A stretch of DNA of 64,000 nucleotides from Bradyrhizobium guangzhouense (GTDB lineage Bacteria > Pseudomonadota > Alphaproteobacteria > Rhizobiales > Xanthobacteraceae): contig NZ_CP030053.1 of assembly GCF_004114955.1 (NCBI RefSeq), forward strand, positions 3,658,001-3,722,000. Reading direction: 5' to 3'. Below, in pieces: positions 44,256 through 53,721 of the stretch. A model generated the notes under the pieces. That model was not told the DNA's origin, did not search any database, and saw nothing but the letters and a program-made list of their open reading frames with translations. Each line of letters begins with the position of its first letter. Position 1 is the first letter of the stretch. The position numbers and the translations under genes are program-made.

Positions 44256-45143
44256 TCACCCCGCGATGGCCCGCCAATCCGCGCCGCGCAGCATCCGCAT
44301 CACCGCGTTGGCGACGGCCGTCCGCTGACGGCCGGCGACACCGTAGAGGTTGACGGTGCGGCGCGCGTCGAGGCCGCTGAGAGCGACGCGCCTGAGGTTT
44401 TCGGGCACCGGTGAGGTATGCGGCAGCATCGCGATGCCGATGTCGGCCTCGACCAGTTCGATAAGGTCGCGCTCACAGGAGATCTCATGGCCGTGATCGA
44501 CATCGACGCCGTGCTCGCGCAAGCTCGACGAGATCCGGCTGGCATGCTCGCAATAGTTTCGGCTCAGCATTTGCTCTGCGCGAAGATCGTCGCATTCGAT
44601 CGTGCTCCGGCCCGCAAGCCGGTGGCCTTTCGCGATCACGAGATCGAAATTCTCGGTGAATAGCGGCCAGACGTCGAGCCGCTCCCAGGCCTCGTCGATC
44701 TCGGCGGCAATGCCGAGCTCGGCTTCACCCTTCCTGAGATAGTCTGCGACCTCGCGGCTCGAGCCGCGCAGGAAACGAAACTCGAGCCGGTTGAACTGCC
44801 GCCTGATCTGGTTGAGATGTGGAATGAGCAATGAGAGGTCGATGGCGTGGGTCAGCGCAACGCGCAGCGCGCCGACTTCGCCGCTCTTATAGGACGAGGC
44901 GAGCGAGCGTGCACCGGCCGCGGCCTCGTAGCACTGCTTCAACAGCGGGTGCATCCGCTGGCCGAGCTCGGTCAGCTGCGCGGCCGGCCGCTCGCGGCGA
45001 AACAGGTCGCCGCCAAGCTCAGCCTCGAGCTGCTTGATGGCCCGCGTCAGCGAGGGCTGCGTCACATTGCATTCCTCGGCGGCGCGCGTGAAGTTCAGGA
45101 GTTGTGCGACCGCGAGGAAATAGCGGACCTGGTGCATTTCCAT
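44256..45143 (-). CDS. LysR-type transcriptional regulator
   Basis: The 295-residue regulator has the LysR helix-turn-helix (QVRYFLAVAQLLNFTRAAEECNVTQPSLTRAIKQLEAELGG, cut to part) and a co-inducer-binding domain from about 90. It is divergent from the 3-hydroxybutyrate dehydrogenase gene, with 190 bases between, the usual arrangement of a LysR regulator and its target. The inducer may be a ketone body or fatty-acid derivative, but that is inference from the neighbours. Confidence 0.9.
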   Translation of the reverse strand: MEMHQVRYFLAVAQLLNFTRAAEECNVTQPSLTRAIKQLEAELGGDLFRRERPAAQLTELGQRMHPLLKQCYEAAAGARSLASSYKSGEVGALRVALTHAIDLSLLIPHLNQIRRQFNRLEFRFLRGSSREVADYLRKGEAELGIAAEIDEAWERLDVWPLFTENFDLVIAKGHRLAGRSTIECDDLRAEQMLSRNYCEHASRISSSLREHGVDVDHGHEISCERDLIELVEADIGIAMLPHTSPVPENLRRVALSGLDARRTVNLYGVAGRQRTAVANAVMRMLRGADWRAIAG

Positions 45144-45333
45144 GGATGGCTCCCGGCAGGATCGGGATGGAACCTAACCGATCGGGACGGGGAAAGACAT
45201 CCCGTGCCCGATAGCGGGCGCGTATCGTTTCGGAAGCCATCCGGCATTTCCGCTTCTTGAGGCCATCGCTCACAATTCGCATCAGTCAGGGATCCGGTCA
45301 CGAGGCCGACCCGTCGTCACAGGAGGATTGGCC

Positions 45334-46158
45334 ATGAATATCCCCGTCAAGCCACAGACATCCCGGACCACACGGGCGCTCGCCGGCAAAGTCGCTCTCG
45401 TCACGGGCTCGACCAGCGGCATCGGGCTCGGCATCATCAAGGCGCTCGCCGCTGAAGGTGCCGACGTCGTCCTGAACGGGCTCGGCATCGCCGCCGAGAT
45501 CGGCAAGATCCGGGAGCAGATCGCGGTCGAGTTCGGCGTCAAGGCAAGCTTCTCGCCGGCCGACATGACGCGGCCGAAATCGATTGCCGAGATGATCGCA
45601 GCGACCATCGCGCAGTCCGGCCGGCTCGACATCCTCGTCAACAATGCCGGCATCCAGCACGTCGCGCCGCTTGATCAGTTTCCGGTCGACAAATGGGACC
45701 AGATCCTTGCGATCAATCTGACTTCGGCCTTTCACACCACGCGGCTTGCGCTTCCCGCGATGCGCCGGAACGGGTTCGGCCGCATCATCAATATCGCCTC
45801 GACGCACGGCCTGGTGGCTTCGCCTTTCAAGGCGGCCTATGTCACCGCCAAGCACGGCATCGTCGGCCTGACCAAGGTGACGGCGCTGGAAACCGCGGAG
45901 GAGGCGATCACCTGCAACGCGATCTGCCCCGGCTATGTCTACACGCCGCTGGTCGAAGCGCAGATCGACGATCAGGCCAAGGCGCACGGCATTTCCCGCG
46001 ATCAGGTGATCCGCGACGTCTTGCTGGCCCAGCAGCCCAACAAGCGCTTTGCCACGGTCGAGGAGCTCGGCGCGCTCGCGGTGTTTCTGTCGACGGAGGC
46101 TGCGGCCTCCATCACCGGCATCGCGCTTCCGGTGGACGGCGGCTGGACCGCGCATTGA
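45334..46158 (+). CDS. bdhA: 3-hydroxybutyrate dehydrogenase (SDR family)
   Basis: The 274-residue NAD-dependent enzyme has KVALVTGSTSGIGLGI at the N-terminus (about 22), DILVNNAGIQHV, the active-site set in IINIASTHGLVASPFKAAYVTAKHG (S, Y, K) and TGIALPVDGGW at the end. The N-terminal region and VNNAGIQHVAPL motif match bacterial BdhA, which links 3-hydroxybutyrate and acetoacetate in PHB breakdown. ATG at 45334 follows AGGAGGA. The patatin gene follows closely and a divergent LysR gene precedes. Another SDR substrate is possible. Confidence 0.85.
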   Translation: MNIPVKPQTSRTTRALAGKVALVTGSTSGIGLGIIKALAAEGADVVLNGLGIAAEIGKIREQIAVEFGVKASFSPADMTRPKSIAEMIAATIAQSGRLDILVNNAGIQHVAPLDQFPVDKWDQILAINLTSAFHTTRLALPAMRRNGFGRIINIASTHGLVASPFKAAYVTAKHGIVGLTKVTALETAEEAITCNAICPGYVYTPLVEAQIDDQAKAHGISRDQVIRDVLLAQQPNKRFATVEELGALAVFLSTEAAASITGIALPVDGGWTAH

Positions 46159-46228
46159 CATGAGCCGGCGTAACAAACCGCGACGGTTCACGAACATTCA
46201 ACCGGTGCAAGCTCACGGGGAGCGCGAC

Positions 46229-47371
46229 ATGAACGGCAACACTGAGAGTATCGGGTCGGGGAACCTGCCTGGCCAGGTCGTGCTGGTGCTGCAGGGTGGC
46301 GGCGCGCTCGGCTCCTACCAGGCCGGCGTCTACCAGGCTCTGCACGAGGCCGGCATCGAGCCGGACTGGATCATCGGCACCTCGATAGGTGCGATCAATG
46401 CCAGCCTGATCGCCGGCAACGAGCCGCAGCATCGGCTCGAGCGCCTGAAAGTGTTTTGGAAGCGGATGGAGCAGAGCCCGCCCTGGAGCTTCCGCTCCGC
46501 ATTCCCCGGCTTCAACGAAAAACTCACCTATTGGTCGACCGTCACAAGCGGCATTCCCGGCTTCTTCCGGCCCAATCCGCTGGCGCATGCCGGCGATTCC
46601 TATCCGCTCGGCGCCGATCACGCCGGCTTCTATTCCACCGCGCCGCTCGAGAAGACGTTGAACGAGCTCGTCGACTTCCGCCTGGTCAATCGCTGCACGC
46701 CGCGGCTGACGGTGGGCGCGGCCCATGTGCGCTCGAGCCGGATGCGCTATTTCGACAGCCGCGACGGCGAGTTGACGGTGAAGCATGTGATGGCGTCAGG
46801 TGCGCTGCCGCCGGCGTTCCCAGCGGTGCGGATCGACGGCGAGCTCTACTGGGACGGCGGCATTCTCTCGAACACACCGACGGAGGCGGTGTTCGACGAC
46901 AATCCGCGCAAGGACTCGCTGATTTTCGCCGTGCATCTCTGGAATCCGGTAGGTGGTGAGCCAACCACGATGGCCGAGGTCCTGAACCGCCATAAGGACG
47001 TGCAGTATTCCAGCCGTATCGCAAGCCAGATCACGCGCCAGCAGCAGGCGCATCGTTTGCGTCACGTCATCAACCAGCTGGCTGCGAGGCTCCCCGAGCA
47101 CGAACGCAGCAATCCGGCCGTCCGTGAGCTGACGAGCTACGGCTGTCCGACCCGGATGCACGTGGTGCGGCTGCTCGCTCCACAACTCGATCACGAGACG
47201 CACACCAAGGACATCGACTTCAGCCCGTCGGGCATCTTCAGGCGCTGGGACGCCGGCTATGCGCACACCCAATCGGCGTTGGCCAGCAAGCCATGGCAAG
47301 GCGAGTTCGACCCGCTCGCCGGCGTGATCCTGCATGATCAGCAGGAGATGATGCCGATGGCAGCCGAATGA
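46229..47371 (+). CDS. Patatin-like phospholipase (DUF3734-type)
   Basis: The 380-residue hydrolase has the patatin dyad: oxyanion loop VLVLQGGGALGSYQAGV (about 15-30), nucleophile in IGTSIGAINASL (GxSxG) and Asp in WDGGILSNTPTEAVF. The C-terminal half is the DUF3734-like extension typical of patatins next to 3-hydroxybutyrate dehydrogenase genes. The start at 46229 has GGGGAGC upstream; an in-frame ATG at 46160 directly after bdhA is an alternative. A role in lipid or PHB-granule turnover fits the neighbour but is inference. Confidence 0.88.
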   Translation: MNGNTESIGSGNLPGQVVLVLQGGGALGSYQAGVYQALHEAGIEPDWIIGTSIGAINASLIAGNEPQHRLERLKVFWKRMEQSPPWSFRSAFPGFNEKLTYWSTVTSGIPGFFRPNPLAHAGDSYPLGADHAGFYSTAPLEKTLNELVDFRLVNRCTPRLTVGAAHVRSSRMRYFDSRDGELTVKHVMASGALPPAFPAVRIDGELYWDGGILSNTPTEAVFDDNPRKDSLIFAVHLWNPVGGEPTTMAEVLNRHKDVQYSSRIASQITRQQQAHRLRHVINQLAARLPEHERSNPAVRELTSYGCPTRMHVVRLLAPQLDHETHTKDIDFSPSGIFRRWDAGYAHTQSALASKPWQGEFDPLAGVILHDQQEMMPMAAE

Positions 47372-47451
47372 GCGGTGCGATCAGATCGTCATCGCCTGTC
47401 GAGCTGGTCGCGTGAGATGGAACGATGTTCCTGGCGACATCCCGTTGCTTC

Positions 47452-48510
47452 TCACGGGCGCGCCTCGAGAATGAGATTGAACGGCGTCTCCGCGGCACGG
47501 CGGAAACGCGTGAAGCCGCCCTGGCGGGCCACCTCGCGCAGTCGCGCTTCGCCAGCCTGAGCTCCCAGTGCGAGGCCGACTTCCTGGTCCAACGACGCCG
47601 GCGTGCAGACCATTGTCGATGCCGCATAATAGACGCGGCCGACCGGGTTCAGATTGTCCTCGAGACGGTCCTTGGCGAACGGCTCGATCAAGAGGCAGGT
47701 GCCGTCATCGGCAAGCGCGGAGCGCGTGTGCCGCAGCGCGCCGACGGGATCGCCCATGTCGTGCAGGCAATCGAAGAAGCAGACGAGGTCGTAGGCTTGG
47801 GCTGGGAACGTCTTGGCCGAACAGGTGGCGAAGTGAACGCGATCGGAAAGCCCGGCCTCGGTTGCGGCCTTGCGGGCCGCCTCGATCGAGCCGTCGTGGT
47901 AGTCGAAGCCGTAGAACGTCGAATTGGGAAAAGCCTCGGCCATCAATCGCGTCGAAACGCCGTGCCCACAGCCGACGTCGGCGACCTTGGCGCCGCGTTC
48001 AAGCTTGTCGACGACCCCTTCGAGGGCCGGGAGCCAGCCATGGACCAGATAGTGCTTGTAGCTGGTACGGAAGAAGCGCGCCGTTCCGCAGAACAGGCAC
48101 TCGCTGCGCTTGTTCCAGCCGACGCCCTTGCCGGTCTTGAAGGCGTCCGCGATCTTGGGTTCGTCGAGAAAGGTCGCTGAGACGAGGCTGCCGACGGCGG
48201 CGAGGAAGATCGGGCTGTCCTCGTCTGCCAGCGCCAGGATCTGCTCCGGCAGCATCGAAAATTGGCCTGATGCGCTGTCGTATTCGACATAGCCCGATGC
48301 GGCCTGTGCCGCGAGCCATTCGCGGACGTAGCGCTCGGCAGTGCCGGTCGCCGCGGCCAGGGCGGCGGCATCCATCGGGCCGTCCTGGGCGAGAGCCTTG
48401 TAGAGACCGAGCTTGTCGCCCAGCAGCATGAGCGAAGCGCTCATCGCCGCGCCGATATCCCCGATCATCTTGCACATGAAAGAATTGAGGCGATCTTCGT
48501 TGATTTCCAT
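47452..48510 (-). CDS. SAM-dependent methyltransferase with N-terminal winged helix
   Basis: The 352-residue protein has an N-terminal winged-helix dimerisation domain (GLYKALAQDGPMDAAALAAATGTAERYVREWL) and a class I SAM domain (VADVGCGHGVSTRLMAEAFP near 183, FYGFDYHDGSIEAARKA). The layout is that of the Rv2258c-like small-molecule methyltransferases. It begins 69 bases after the doxX stop, on the same strand as the bufferin operon, so it could be part of that transcript. The substrate is unknown. Confidence 0.82.
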   Translation of the reverse strand: MEINEDRLNSFMCKMIGDIGAAMSASLMLLGDKLGLYKALAQDGPMDAAALAAATGTAERYVREWLAAQAASGYVEYDSASGQFSMLPEQILALADEDSPIFLAAVGSLVSATFLDEPKIADAFKTGKGVGWNKRSECLFCGTARFFRTSYKHYLVHGWLPALEGVVDKLERGAKVADVGCGHGVSTRLMAEAFPNSTFYGFDYHDGSIEAARKAATEAGLSDRVHFATCSAKTFPAQAYDLVCFFDCLHDMGDPVGALRHTRSALADDGTCLLIEPFAKDRLEDNLNPVGRVYYAASTMVCTPASLDQEVGLALGAQAGEARLREVARQGGFTRFRRAAETPFNLILEARP

Positions 48511-48579
48511 GACGCTCCTCCATTGCGTTCGCGTTGAACTTGAGGGATTCGCGCACGGACGGTCGCAACTATCCGGGCG

Positions 48580-49092
48580 TTAGTGGTCGGGACGCATCAC
48601 AAACCTGCAAAGCAAATGATCGAGCGAGACCCGGCCCGGTCCATAGGCCATGATGGCCAGCGCCATTGCCGCCCAGGTGATGTGGACCGGCCAGCCGTCG
48701 GGCACGGTGAGCTCGACGATGACGGTCATGAACAGGAGCCCGAGCGCGGCAAAGCGTGTGCCGAGGCCGAGCACCAGCAGGACCGGAAACATGACCTCGC
48801 CGCAGCCGGACAGGAAGGCCATCGTCGCGGGGATCGGGTAGTGATAGGGGCCGCCTGGCAGATGCAGCATGAACTCGTCGGTGAAGAGTGTCACCGCAAC
48901 GTCGCTTAACTTGAAGAACCCGGTCCATTTGAGGATGCCCGAACGCCAAAACGGGACCGCCAATGCCAGGCGAAGAACGAGCTGCACCATGGATGGAGTT
49001 GCGATCGTCCGGACCAGAGCATTGGCCCTGTCGACCAGCTCGCCGAAAGAGGGCAGGGCATTTGCCGGTGCGATGCGTTGTTCCGAAATCAT
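48580..49092 (-). CDS. DoxX family membrane protein (BufD-like)
   Basis: The 170-residue inner-membrane protein has about four hydrophobic segments, WRSGILKWTGFFKLSD near 50 and FLSGCGEVMFPVLLVLGLGTRFAALGLLFMT near 95, both typical of DoxX. Its start overlaps the bufC stop (ATGA). In bufferin operons a DoxX gene (bufD) is the usual fourth member; its role is thought to relate to redox or metal handling, not settled. In this locus the call BufD rests on the context. Confidence 0.88.
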   Translation of the reverse strand: MISEQRIAPANALPSFGELVDRANALVRTIATPSMVQLVLRLALAVPFWRSGILKWTGFFKLSDVAVTLFTDEFMLHLPGGPYHYPIPATMAFLSGCGEVMFPVLLVLGLGTRFAALGLLFMTVIVELTVPDGWPVHITWAAMALAIMAYGPGRVSLDHLLCRFVMRPDH

Positions 49093-49874
49093 CTTGCGTC
49101 TCCAGACGACAGCGAGGCGAAGGCGCCCGCCTCGAACAGGCCGGCGATATTGGTGGCGAGATCGAAATCAGGTGCGTCTTCCAGCGCCGCAGCGGCGGCT
49201 TCTGCCAGCATGGATCCCGACATCAGGCAGGTCAGGAAGACCGCGCCGCCCGGCGGTAACAGCTGCACCACGATTTCGACGTCCGGCCGCGTGATCAGGG
49301 CATCTTCCGGTACGGAGGCGTCGATGGTGCCGGCAGACTCCGAGCCGCCGCGGTTGGCGGCAAAGATGCTCACCGCCGCGTAAGGCGACCGTACCACCCG
49401 GGTCGCCGGATGCACGGTGAAAACGAGGCCGGCCAGACGATCCGGCGCGACCCTGGCGAGAGAGGATGGCAAGAGCGGCGCGCTGTCGGCGGCGTGATAG
49501 GCGTCAAGCCAGGCCCGCTCGATCCGCGCGACATCGGCGAGCCAGGGCAGCGATTGAGCGTGCTCGTAGCTTTCGATGAAGGCGGGAAAATCGCGCCCGT
49601 AGTCGAACAGCAGCGGCGACGCCGGCGGGGTCTTGCGAACATGGATACGCGCCATGGCGCGAAAGAAATCTGCACCGGTCAGGCGCTGCACCGCCGGGTA
49701 GATCGACGCGAGCGCGTCGATCAGGCTAACCGTGACGTTGTTGCGATGGACGTTGTAGCACTTGACGGCTGACTTGCCGCAAGGCCCCGTCACGATGCTC
49801 GGAATCTCGCCGACCGGATCGAGCAAGGCAGGCGCGAACGCGGCCGCGTAGGAGGCATCCGGTTCAGGCTGCAT
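49089..49874 (-). CDS. DUF2063 partner protein of the MNIO enzyme (BufC-like)
   Basis: The 261-residue protein has an N-terminal DUF2063-type region ([11 protein letters not shown]... [31 protein letters not shown], cut) and a C-terminal region with [10 protein letters not shown]. In RiPP pathways with DUF692 oxygenases this partner binds the precursor and is needed by the oxygenase. Its start at 49874 lies within the last bases of bufB (49892 is possible), and its stop overlaps doxX. Cytoplasmic, no signal peptide. Confidence 0.85.
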   Translation of the reverse strand: MQPEPDASYAAAFAPALLDPVGEIPSIVTGPCGKSAVKCYNVHRNNVTVSLIDALASIYPAVQRLTGADFFRAMARIHVRKTPPASPLLFDYGRDFPAFIESYEHAQSLPWLADVARIERAWLDAYHAADSAPLLPSSLARVAPDRLAGLVFTVHPATRVVRSPYAAVSIFAANRGGSESAGTIDASVPEDALITRPDVEIVVQLLPPGGAVFLTCLMSGSMLAEAAAAALEDAPDFDLATNIAGLFEAGAFASLSSGDAR

Positions 49875-50766
49875 GACGAATCCTCCCGGCATGACGATCC
49901 AGGATCGCCTGTGCAGCCGCGGCCTCGGCCTTCAGGAGCGGCCAATGGGGAATGTTGCTGTCCCATTCGATCAGGGTCGGAACGGGGCCGCGGCGTGCTA
50001 TCACGATCTCGAACAGCTTCCAGACCGCGTCCGCGACCGGGCCGTCATGACTGTCGATCAGCAGCTTGCCTTCATCGTCGTCTTGCTCGGTATGGCCGGC
50101 AAGGTGAATTTCGCCGACGCGCGCCAGGGGGAAGTCGTCGAGATATTGCAAGGCCGAGAAACAATGGTTTGCCGCGGAGACGAACACGTTGTTGACGTCG
50201 AGCAACAGGCCGCAGCCGGTGCGCTCGGCGACAGTGCGGATGAAATCCGTCTCGCACATCGCGGAGTTGCGAAACGCCACATAGGTCGAGGGGTTTTCCA
50301 GCAGGATCGGCCGCCGAATCGCCTCCTGAACCTCGTCGATGTGGTCGCAGACGCGGGCCAGCGTCGCCTTGTTGTAGGGCAATGGCAGGAGATCGTTGAA
50401 AAAGCTGGTCCCGTGCGTCGACCAGGCCAGATGCTCGGAGACGAGCGCCGGCTGATAGCGCGCGACAAGGCCGCTAAAGCGTGCCAGATGCGCACGGTCC
50501 AGCGGCGCGGGTCCACCGATCGACATGCAGACGCCGTGCAGCGAGAGCGGATGGTCACGGCGCAACCGTTCCAGCATCCGATGGGGCGGTCCGCCCGCGC
50601 CCATGTAGTTCTCGGCATGGACCTCGAAGAAACCGCGCTGCGGGCCTTCGTCGAGAATTGCGCCGAGGTGCTCGGGCTTGAAGCTGGTCCCGGCGACGCC
50701 GCCGACGGGAGGCGAGAAGCGGAGGGGAATGGCCGTAGAGGCCCGTGGCATGATCGTTGCGGCCAT
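49864..50766 (-). CDS. DUF692 multinuclear iron-dependent oxygenase (BufB-like)
   Basis: The 300-residue TIM-barrel enzyme has the DUF692 metal ligand set: [57 protein letters not shown] and LIEWDSN. Relatives oxidise cysteine residues of precursor peptides (MbnB, TglH and BufB). It has a GGAGGAG site before the ATG at 50766, 41 bases after the bufA stop. A longer in-frame reading to 50949 crosses the bufA gene and is rejected. In a bufferin operon it would convert core cysteines to thiooxazoles. Confidence 0.92.
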   Translation of the reverse strand: MAATIMPRASTAIPLRFSPPVGGVAGTSFKPEHLGAILDEGPQRGFFEVHAENYMGAGGPPHRMLERLRRDHPLSLHGVCMSIGGPAPLDRAHLARFSGLVARYQPALVSEHLAWSTHGTSFFNDLLPLPYNKATLARVCDHIDEVQEAIRRPILLENPSTYVAFRNSAMCETDFIRTVAERTGCGLLLDVNNVFVSAANHCFSALQYLDDFPLARVGEIHLAGHTEQDDDEGKLLIDSHDGPVADAVWKLFEIVIARRGPVPTLIEWDSNIPHWPLLKAEAAAAQAILDRHAGRIRHAA

Positions 50767-50807
50767 GTCGCTCCTCCGCGATTGTTTGCCTCGATGTTGC
50801 CCTTGCC

Positions 50808-51113
50808 TCAGACCGGCTTGAGCGAGCCCTTCTTGCCACCGGGCAGCTCGATGCCGGTGCAGGTGCCGCCCTGGACGAACTTCCAGGCGTTGCCCTGGAA
50901 GTCGACGGTCGAGGTCCCCTGGCAGGTCGTGCCCGGTCCTGCGGCGCAATCATTCTGGCCCTTCAGCGCAACGCCGAAGCACTTTTCCTTCTTGGCTGCG
51001 ATGGCCGCATCGGCCTCGGCCTTGGTCAGCGGAGCGGCGTGTGCGAGGGTTGCGAGCGCGGTCGAGACGGCGCCGGCGAGTACGAGCGAGCTGATGGTGG
51101 TCTTGGCAGACAT
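50808..51113 (-). CDS. DUF2282 bufferin precursor (BufA1-like) with Sec signal
   Basis: The 101-residue precursor has a signal peptide ([20 protein letters not shown], cleavage near residue 26) and four mature cysteines at 45, 56, 64 and 85 in [17 protein letters not shown] and GGTC. This is the DUF2282 pattern of bufferins, exported copper-binding RiPPs in which, as I recall, the central cysteines are turned into thiooxazoles. The ATG at 51113 is preceded by GAGGAGA; an in-frame extension to 51437 would destroy the signal peptide. First gene of bufA-B-C-D. Confidence 0.88.
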   Translation of the reverse strand: MSAKTTISSLVLAGAVSTALATLAHAAPLTKAEADAAIAAKKEKCFGVALKGQNDCAAGPGTTCQGTSTVDFQGNAWKFVQGGTCTGIELPGGKKGSLKPV

Positions 51114-51409
51114 GCAATATCTCCTCTGGGGTAGGGCGATGGGCCCAGTGTCTCGTTCGTTCTCGCCGCAGCCGCCGTTACCGGAGAAACCGCTCACGAG
51201 TTGGTGAGACCGTTGGGTGACGCGCACGACGCCGTGCGCTTGGGGGCGGATTAGCGGCGGGCGAGGCGGCAAATTCCAATGCCTAATCTCTATGGAGACG
51301 TTGCCCGGCGGGCATTGGCCAGGATCGCGGGCATTTGCGAGACGTAACGAACGGCTCCGGCCTGCGAAGGAGCCTACCAGTCGGCCTCGCCAACCTGTCG
51401 GGTCAAGCC
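51114..51409. other. Divergent region between bufA and adenylate cyclase genes
   Basis: The 296-base gap must hold the promoters of both. I could not assign -35/-10 elements or a metal-responsive operator. No CRP/FNR palindrome and no small gene are visible. Confidence 0.5.
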
Positions 51410-53503
51410 ATGAACGCCAGTTCCGGTCGTGAGACATCGAGCCAGACGCTGCGGCGGCTGACGGTCAGCATCCGTCTGGCAGTGTCGGCGCTGGTCCTGA
51501 CCGCCATCCTATTGACCGCGGCCTTGTCCAGCCTCCTGTGGTGGCGCACGGCGGAGGCGACCAGCCGACAACTCGCCTTGACCATCAATGAGCAGATCGT
51601 GGCCGCCGTCCGCAAGGAAGTCGCCACGATCGTCGACGAGGCGCGCGCGGCGCACACTGCGATCCGCACGCTATTCCTGCAGAACGTCCTCGATACCCGC
51701 GAGGCCGACAAGCGCGAATTCGTGTTCCTGTCCCAGCTGCAATCGCAGGCCACGATCTCCTGGGTCGCGTTCGGTTGGCCCGATGGCGCGTTCTTTGCGG
51801 CCCACAAGCTCGGCGACGGCCGTCTCGAGATGATGGAGATCTCGCTCACCGATCATGCCGGCCAGCGCCGCGTCGACGAATACGATGTCGTGCCCGGCGA
51901 TATCGAGTTCGCCAGCCGCCGCTTCGAGCCGACCGATTTCCGTGTTGCCGACCGCACTTGGTTCAAGACCGGCCTCAAGGCCGAGGAGCCCGAATGGTTC
52001 AAGGTCACCGACCATCCGATCGGGCAGCGCCCGTCGATCGCTTTCGCGGGCCCGATCGACGTCTATCAGGAGCGCCAGGGCGTCCTGGCGATCATGATCG
52101 AATACACCCGCCTTGCGCGCTTCCTCGCACAGCTCGAGGTCGGGCGCACCGGAACGGCCTTCATCTTCGATGGAAGCGGCGAGCTGGTTGCCGCCCCCGA
52201 CAAGAACGCCGACGAATTGCATCCCGCGCACGGTGACCAGAAGCTGCTGTCACTGGCACAGACGGCGCTGGCCCAAGCCGGCACGGGGCAGGAGAGCTGG
52301 CGTAGCCGGCTGGTCTCCGACGGAGCCGCCTATGAGTTCGCGCTCACGCCACTGCCGTTTCCCGGCTGGCGGCTCGCAACCATCATTCCTGAGGCCGAGT
52401 TTCTCGGCCCTGTCGAGACGACGTTACGGCGCCTGATCCTCGGCCTCGCCGTCGGCGCAGTGCTTGCGGCGCTCGCCTCCGCCTTGCTCGCGCGTACGGT
52501 GATCGCGGCACCGCTTTCTCGCGTGGTCGGCGAGATCCGGCACGTCGAGACCTTTGCGCTCGAGCTGGTGCGCCGCCATCCCTCGCGATTGAAGGAGATC
52601 GCAAGCTTGTCGGGCGCCATTGCAGAGATGGCAGCGGGCCTTTCGGCATTCCGAAAATTCATCCCGGCCGATCTCGTCCGCGCGCTGTTGCGCCAGGGCG
52701 TCGAGGCAAAGCCAGGCGGGGCGATCCAGGAGTTGAGCGTGATGTTCGTGGATGTGGCGGGCTTTACCGGCCTCTCGGAGCGCATGGGCGACCGCGTCGT
52801 GCCCTTGCTGTCGCATTATCTCGACCTTGCCTCGGAAGTTGTCGTCGCCAATGGCGGGACGATCGACAAGTTCATCGGCGATGCCGTGATGGCGTTCTGG
52901 GGCGCGCCGCAGCCGCAGGCCGATCACGCGGAACGCTGCTGCCGGGCCGCGCTGGACATCCGGCGCGCGATCGCGGACTCCGGCCTTGTCGACGATCTCG
53001 GCCACGCCTTGCAGATTCGCATCGGAATCAATTCCGGCCGCATGCTGGTCGGAAATATCGGCTCCGAGCTGCGGCTGAACTACACGGTGATCGGCGACGC
53101 TGTGAACGTGGCAAGCCGTTTGGAGAGCGCCAACAAGAGCTACGGCACGCAAATTCTGATCGGCGAGACGACCGAGCGCCTTGCTCGTGGGGCCATTGTC
53201 ACACGCGAGATCGACAGTATTGCAGTCTACGGGCGCGAGGAGGGCATCGCCGTCCATGAACTGATCGGTTTGGCAGGCGAGGCCGACGCGGAGCGCCACG
53301 CCGCGACGTGGATCGCGCGCTACGAGCATGGTCTCGCCAGATATCGGAGCCGCGATCTCGAGGGCGCGATCGTTGATTTCGAGAAAGTGTTGTTGGACCA
53401 ACCGCATGATATGCCGACGCAGGCAATTTTGGCCCGTTGCAGAGAGCTGCGGGATGACAAGCAGAAATCTTGGCGACCGGTCACCGCCTTGAACTCAAAA
53501 TGA
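51410..53503 (+). CDS. Membrane class III adenylate/guanylate cyclase
   Basis: The 697-residue protein has a first helix ([23 protein letters not shown]), a periplasmic sensor of about 300 residues (Cache-like: [41 protein letters not shown]), a second helix ([20 protein letters not shown]), a linker and a class III cyclase domain ([18 protein letters not shown] with the first metal Asp; [19 protein letters not shown] with the second; [15 protein letters not shown]). The tail (about 630-697) resembles a helical repeat. It probably converts an envelope signal into cAMP. The ATG at 51410 is used. Confidence 0.88.
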   Translation: MNASSGRETSSQTLRRLTVSIRLAVSALVLTAILLTAALSSLLWWRTAEATSRQLALTINEQIVAAVRKEVATIVDEARAAHTAIRTLFLQNVLDTREADKREFVFLSQLQSQATISWVAFGWPDGAFFAAHKLGDGRLEMMEISLTDHAGQRRVDEYDVVPGDIEFASRRFEPTDFRVADRTWFKTGLKAEEPEWFKVTDHPIGQRPSIAFAGPIDVYQERQGVLAIMIEYTRLARFLAQLEVGRTGTAFIFDGSGELVAAPDKNADELHPAHGDQKLLSLAQTALAQAGTGQESWRSRLVSDGAAYEFALTPLPFPGWRLATIIPEAEFLGPVETTLRRLILGLAVGAVLAALASALLARTVIAAPLSRVVGEIRHVETFALELVRRHPSRLKEIASLSGAIAEMAAGLSAFRKFIPADLVRALLRQGVEAKPGGAIQELSVMFVDVAGFTGLSERMGDRVVPLLSHYLDLASEVVVANGGTIDKFIGDAVMAFWGAPQPQADHAERCCRAALDIRRAIADSGLVDDLGHALQIRIGINSGRMLVGNIGSELRLNYTVIGDAVNVASRLESANKSYGTQILIGETTERLARGAIVTREIDSIAVYGREEGIAVHELIGLAGEADAERHAATWIARYEHGLARYRSRDLEGAIVDFEKVLLDQPHDMPTQAILARCRELRDDKQKSWRPVTALNSK

Positions 53504-53721
53504 TGTCTGCAAGCCATCATTCTTGAGTCTTGCATCCTGCGGCGGACCGCAACCGCTCATGGCGTAACCGGACGCATTTCGCGTGGAATCAAAGCGATGA
53601 CGGGCAATCGGGGGTGTCCTTCAAGCGGAATCCCGCGATCCGCCTTGATCTGGGTCAAGTCTGCTGCGTGACGGTGGTCTCTCCTCGCGAAGGCATCGCT
53701 CATGCAGACAAGGGCCTCGCC
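53504..53721. other. Promoter region of the AI-2E-type permease gene
   Basis: A 218-base gap holding the FNR box at 53645-53658. The reading frame through it is in frame with the permease, but it lacks an ATG near the box and is taken as noncoding. Confidence 0.5.
53645..53658. promoter_or_regulatory. FNR/FixK-type box
   Basis: TTGATCTGGGTCAA matches TTGA-N6-TCAA. Its centre is 41 bases upstream of a point near 53693, leaving room for the start codon at 53722. It should activate the permease gene under low oxygen. Confidence 0.65.
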
